Assembly: GCA_028278225.1 (NCBI GenBank)
Contig: JANQEU010000095.1
Span: 206,937 to 270,936, forward strand
Source: Cyclobacteriaceae bacterium
Lineage (GTDB): Bacteria > Bacteroidota > Bacteroidia > Cytophagales > Cyclobacteriaceae
Direction of reading: 5' to 3'
Length of the DNA: 64,000 bases
In this document: positions 15,001 through 21,000 of the stretch, one piece after another
How the letters are laid out: every line of letters begins with the position of its first letter
How positions within the stretch are numbered: the first letter of the stretch is position 1
Translations under genes and position numbers: made by a program
The notes under the pieces: model-generated
Database searches by the model: none
What the model was told of the DNA's origin: nothing
The model's input: the letters and a program-made list of their open reading frames with translations, nothing else

Positions 15001-18000
15001 TGAGGCTGTCCCATATTGTACCAGGGCACTTTCATTTTGTGTGAAAAGATCTTTTGTGGCTTTAAACCAAACCTCGATCGTCCTGGGCGCCGTACCTACA
15101 GGCAAGCCTACTGGAGTGGTAATACTGATTTGATCATCTACTCCGTCAAAAGTAAGCGCGTGCCCGGGAGGAGCGGGAACTCTGTAGGGATCAGCCAATC
15201 CCTGGATAAATTCACTATTCACCTGGTCACTTAAGATCAATTGATTGGCTGTAGAATCAACATCTAAAATGTTGGAGACAAAACCATCAAACGGTCCGTC
15301 GGCATTGTCATTTCTTCGGAGTATCCTGATCCCGTTTTCTGCTCCTTGTCCTTCTATTGCAGTGTTGGCCGTATAATTCCAGACCACATCGAAAGTAGGG
15401 CTTGTCCCCCCGGATTGGAATATACCGTAGTATTCGGATGTATTCAGTGTGTTCAGCAACGGGTCGACAGTAACATCATTGGGCGCTTCATCGACCCGGT
15501 AGAGATATGTGATATCGGGTGTTCCCAGGATATTGTTAATGGTTACATCATTACCGGATGCATCTGCGCCCAGCGTCACGGATCCGGCCAGTGCCCAGTC
15601 GCTTTCATCACCAACCGGTGCTCCGGAGATAACAAAGGAGGCTCCACCATTGATGGTTCCGGAATTTCCACCGATAATATCAGCGAGGACGGTACCTGAA
15701 CCTTCATCAAATTTGTAATAGGCCAGGATACTGCCGTCGTTGGGATGATCTGTGCCACTTACAAACTTTTCGGTCAGATAGTTTCGAATGGTGGTGACAG
15801 AAAGGACCGCATTCCAAATTCTTGCCTCATCAATTTCTCCATTGAAGGGGTCCAGTGTCACTGAATTCGGATCTTCTCCGATGAACAATGAACCAGGACC
15901 TGTCTGAGCTTCTCCCCCGGAATTGTCCGATCCCTGAAGCATTCCATCCACGTAGAAGTTCATAGTATTCGTGGCATCCGCGAAAGTGAGCGCCAGATGA
16001 TGCCAGGTACCATCGGCTATCCCGGGCAATCCGGAGACCTGGGTGACTCCCGATCCATTATATTCAGCCCTGGGTGTTCCTCCATCCACCACTATCCTGA
16101 ATGTAGATTGTCCCGCAGCACCGGCTTCTTTATGCAATACGGTCATATCGGCAGTTGCTCCATCGGAAGTTTTTACCCAGACTTCCGCGGAAAAATCAGT
16201 AGCACTGAAATCTGTTGAGAACGGGATTTCCACATAATCGTCAGTCCCGTCAAAAACCACTGTGTTTCCTGAACCGGGGAGCACAGGGTAGACCAGCGCC
16301 GACGTAACTTCGGAGGTTCCGTCGGTAGCATCATCCGCATAGATTGAGACAATGTCGCCGTAATTGATCGCCGGGCTTATGAATGACCAGTCACCTGCAC
16401 CATCTGCTGTTGTCTTTGCAACAAATGTTTTGGGTTGATCGGTAGGGCAATCATCATCTGCGACATAGAGGTAAACCTCCGCATTTGCAACCGTAGTACC
16501 ATCAATCAAAGAAAGAGACAGCGTTGAGATGACAGGTGGAAGAATGCTGTTATGTGCCGTACCGGACAAAACAATTCCAGCGCCATTGCAATAGACACTG
16601 TTCTCTAAAATATGGTTACCCAGGGCATCTGTTCCAAAATTGAAAGCGTTACCGGCATTTGCTCCAATTATATTTTCCAATCCGGGTCCGCCGAAAGTTA
16701 TATCTGAAGGGCTACCAATGTCCACTGCAAATCCATGGCCTCCGTTTCCTAATGGCGACATGCCATCCGCCTGCACGCCAACGAGATTATTCTGAAAAAC
16801 ATGATTTGCGCCGTTGATGAAAGAAACTCCGTCATCAGTATTTCCCGAAATTATGTTATCTGTGATTGTATGTCCATTTCCACCACCTATCCCCAATCCA
16901 TCCATGAGATTAGGTCGAGCGATAGTTCCGGTGACATCAGTTCCGATTTTATTGAAGGCAACATTGTACGTGCTCCCGGTATTCATGTTAATCCCGTTCT
17001 GTGTGTTGCCGGAAATCACGTTATACAGGATTTGAGAATTATCGTGAGAGTGACTCATGCCAATCCCATGCCCGCCATTCCCATTTGACGTATTTCCATC
17101 TCCTTCAATACCGATGTGATTGTATGAAATAATAATGTCTTCATTTGCATTGCCCGAAACACCAATCCCGTTGTCATTGTTGACAATGACGTTGCCACCT
17201 CCACTTTTTCCAATTATACAATCAGATGCCTGTACTGCAATCCCGGATCCGCTTGTGAAATCGGCGATCCTCAATCCATAGATCTCAGATGGCGATTGTA
17301 AAATCAAGCCGGTGGTAGCGGATCCTCCATGTGCAACAGTGATAAGGTCCCCTGATGAGAAATTCCAGGATTGTGCCGTTGTTGCATCAATGATCAATGG
17401 ACTTGAAATAGTAGGTAAATTGCTTGAAACCTGGATAGTAGCCGGCGCGGTAAGGCCGAATGTGATGACGGACTCATTTGGTGACGCATTGGCAGCATTA
17501 ATCGCATTTCGTAAGGTCCCTGCTCCATCATCTGCATTACTATTCACCAGGAATCCTGATCCAAACAGCGAGATCCCTTCGGTAGGTGAGTTGACAAATG
17601 CTGTGAAATAGTCTGTAACTGTGAACGGGCCTCCATTCAAATTCCACGCACCGCCGGAAACTGTTGCAGTTCCTAACAGTGTCTGACCCTGATCATTGTT
17701 ACACCCGTCCGTTGCTTCATAGATGTAAACCGTTGATCCGTCAGCCGCTGATGTCGTTCCTCCTATGTCGGTGGTTGTAATGGTATAGATTGCGGGTGTT
17801 TCGACAAGTGGAGTACCTGCATAGCCGATCGCACCGTCCGAATTGCAGAAGAAGAGGTTTTCCTGAACATCCGCCACATTTACTCCCGGGGAGCCTAAAA
17901 AGAGGATACCATAACCGTCCTGACTATTGGCAATAACATTTTGTTCCGAAACCTGGTCACCTCCAATAATGAAGTTGGTAGTCCCATCCAGCAAATAAAT

Positions 18001-21000
18001 GGCATCTCCGAAATTTCCGAGTGGTGTTGTACCATCCGTTTCAACTCCAATCTTGTTTCCCTGTAAAATAATATTGGAATTGGTGCCTGTCGTACTGATA
18101 GCCCTGTCATTGCCATTATCACCATTACCGGAAATTACATTGTCAATGATTTTGATCTGTTCTGTGCTATTATCAAGACCATTGCTGTTGTTGAAACTAA
18201 TGCCATGTCCAAGGTTACCCAAACCACCGCTGCCGGCAGTACCTGAAATATCAGTACCGATGTAGTTATTTTCTACAATCAGAGCACTTTGTACACCATT
18301 AATATTAATTCCGTTTCCGGTATTACCGGAGATCACATTGTTTCTGAAAATCATACCTGCACCATCCCAGATAATCTGGATACCATCGCCAACATTGGGG
18401 ATGGCCGCATCACCGTTAAGGTTCAGCCCGATGACATTACTGTCGACAATTACATTAGTACCTCCCTGAATGATAATTCCATACAAAGTGTTAGTCCCTG
18501 ATATGACATTTCCTTCACCGGTACCCTGTCCGCCAATGTATATGTTATTTCCCGAAGCAATATTTATCCCCCGGTGATTGCCGAGATCGTTTTCACCATT
18601 TTTATCCGTCCCTATCAGGTTTCCATAGACATATACATTGTCAGAAGTGTTCAGTTCTATCCCATATTCCGTCGATCCATCCCCATTCCCGGAGATCAGG
18701 TTGCCCTCTCCGGACAGTGCATTGCCTCCGATCAGAAAATTGTCACTTGTTGAAATTACAATGCCGTCCTGGGTAATGGGATTTTGATCAATCCCCAGGC
18801 CATCAATTGTTGTGCCTACATAATTTCCCTGGATCACACCATCAGGTGCACCGGTGATGTTGATCGCTCTTAAAGTATTATAATTGATAACATTCCCCTT
18901 CCCGGCGGCACCAATGATCAGCCGGTCCGAGCCGCTGTTTACCTGGATCCCATCACCCGTAAATCCACGGATCACCAAACCATAGATCTCAACATCTGTT
19001 TCGGCAATGGTCAATCCATCGCCACTCACTCCGTTGATATCACCATCTATGATTACCATGGCATTTTGATCGCCGAAGATCCATCCCGGTTGGGTAGTGG
19101 CATCGATGATGATTGAGCCATTATTTATGGTATTATCGATCGCCGGTAATGGTGTGGTAGGTGCTATTGTCCATGGGCCTCCTCCTGAAATGTCAAAGTC
19201 AATGGTGATCTCCAGGGCAGAAGAAGCATTTGCATCCATTATGGCCCGTCTCAATGATCCGGGATTTGTATCATCAAGGGTATTGGTGACGGTAAAAGAT
19301 TCGGCAAAACCTGAAGTGACCCATAGGGGCCCATTGGTCAATGTACCATCATTCGTATTGGTACTTCGATCAATGGTGATCGTGGAGCTGTTCTCATCAA
19401 ACGGGTAATACCCTGCAAGACCAGTTTCATCACCTTTCAATTCCGTGAATCTGTCGGAAAAATCCGTCCTGGTATAGTCCCAGATCTTCACTTCATCGAT
19501 GAGGCCATCAAATGGAGACACACCATCCATGGCCGACCCAATGGTTACAGGAACGGCGTCATTGGTGATGGAAGCCGGAATTGTACCACCGTATGTAAGC
19601 GGTTGCTCAACACCATCAATATATAGTTTTAATCGATCCGTATTGCCAGCTCCGGTACCATCATACGCCCAGGCTACATGATACCATGACCCTGGTGACA
19701 GGTTGGCCGCGCCATACCCATAATTAGCTGCATCACCTACATACATGATCGGTGACCAGAATCCACCGGATGGCGTATGTGAATTGAATTGCCATTCAAG
19801 GGTCCCGGCTGATTCATGTTTCGCAACCGCCACCTTGCTGATAACGTCAGTGTCTTTATTTACCCAGGCTGATACTGTGAAGGCATTTGCGAATCGAAGT
19901 GCAGGATCATCCGGTATGTTCACATAATCGTCAGTACCATCAAAATCAATAGCAAAGCCCGGATAGTCCGAGGTTGTTGCAAATTCGCCTGCCGATGTTC
20001 CGCTTCCCGATCCGTTTGTGGCTTTCACGCGATAGAAAAATGGCTGATCTACTCCCGCGTTGTAAACATGCGAGGTAGTATTAGGCGGGAGGTTGGCGAC
20101 GGTAATAGGGTTTGAAAGAAAGGAATAGTCATCAGCAACTTCAATTTCGTATCCCGTCTCATCGTTTGCATTATCCGTCCATTCCAATGTGACGTCTGTA
20201 TCGGAGGTAGTGTATGCGATCACATTTGTTGGTACCGCTGGAACGGTGCCACTTTGCTGTGCACCGGATGCTACCCAGTTTGGTGTTGTATTAGTTCCCC
20301 CTCCTGATCCATTCCAGGTACCATTATTATTGCCCTGGGACAGGTCCGGAAGAGATGTGCCGCTTTCCTCGTCAAAACGGTAGTATGCAGCAAGGTTCGT
20401 CTCCGTGCCTGTCAACAGAGTAAACCGGTTGTCCTGGATTTCCTGCTGGGTCCTTATGACATCCCAAATGCGAATTTCATCCAGATCTCCGGAAAAATAC
20501 TCTGAGCCTACGGGAGTACCACTTTCATCGAGATCCATCCCAACCCCCAGGTGAGCCGTCCCTACCGGAATATCAAAAGGGAAAGAGCCGGAGCCACCGT
20601 CATTTGTAAGCGCAACTGATGTGCCATCCACATAAAAATTAAATCGCGAAACTTCACTTGCATCCTGGGACCCATCGTAGGTTATTGCCACATGGTGCCA
20701 TGTACCGGAGCCTGTGGTAACCTCCGGATTAGTTGTCCTGACACTTCTATTCAGTGTTCCGTCCAGTGTCCCGTAAAAGGAAAATGTCAATGTGCCGGAA
20801 CTTTGTATGGATAGCGTAAACTGACTATTTGTATTGCTTTTTTTGCTGATGATAAAATGGTCAGCTATAGCACTTTCTTTTGTCAGCCAAAACTCAATTG
20901 TGAATTGATTATCCGCTCCACCAAATACATCTGACAAAATATCTCCTAAATCAAAATAATCGTCAGTTCCGTCAAAATCCATTGCATTCCCGGGTATCAC

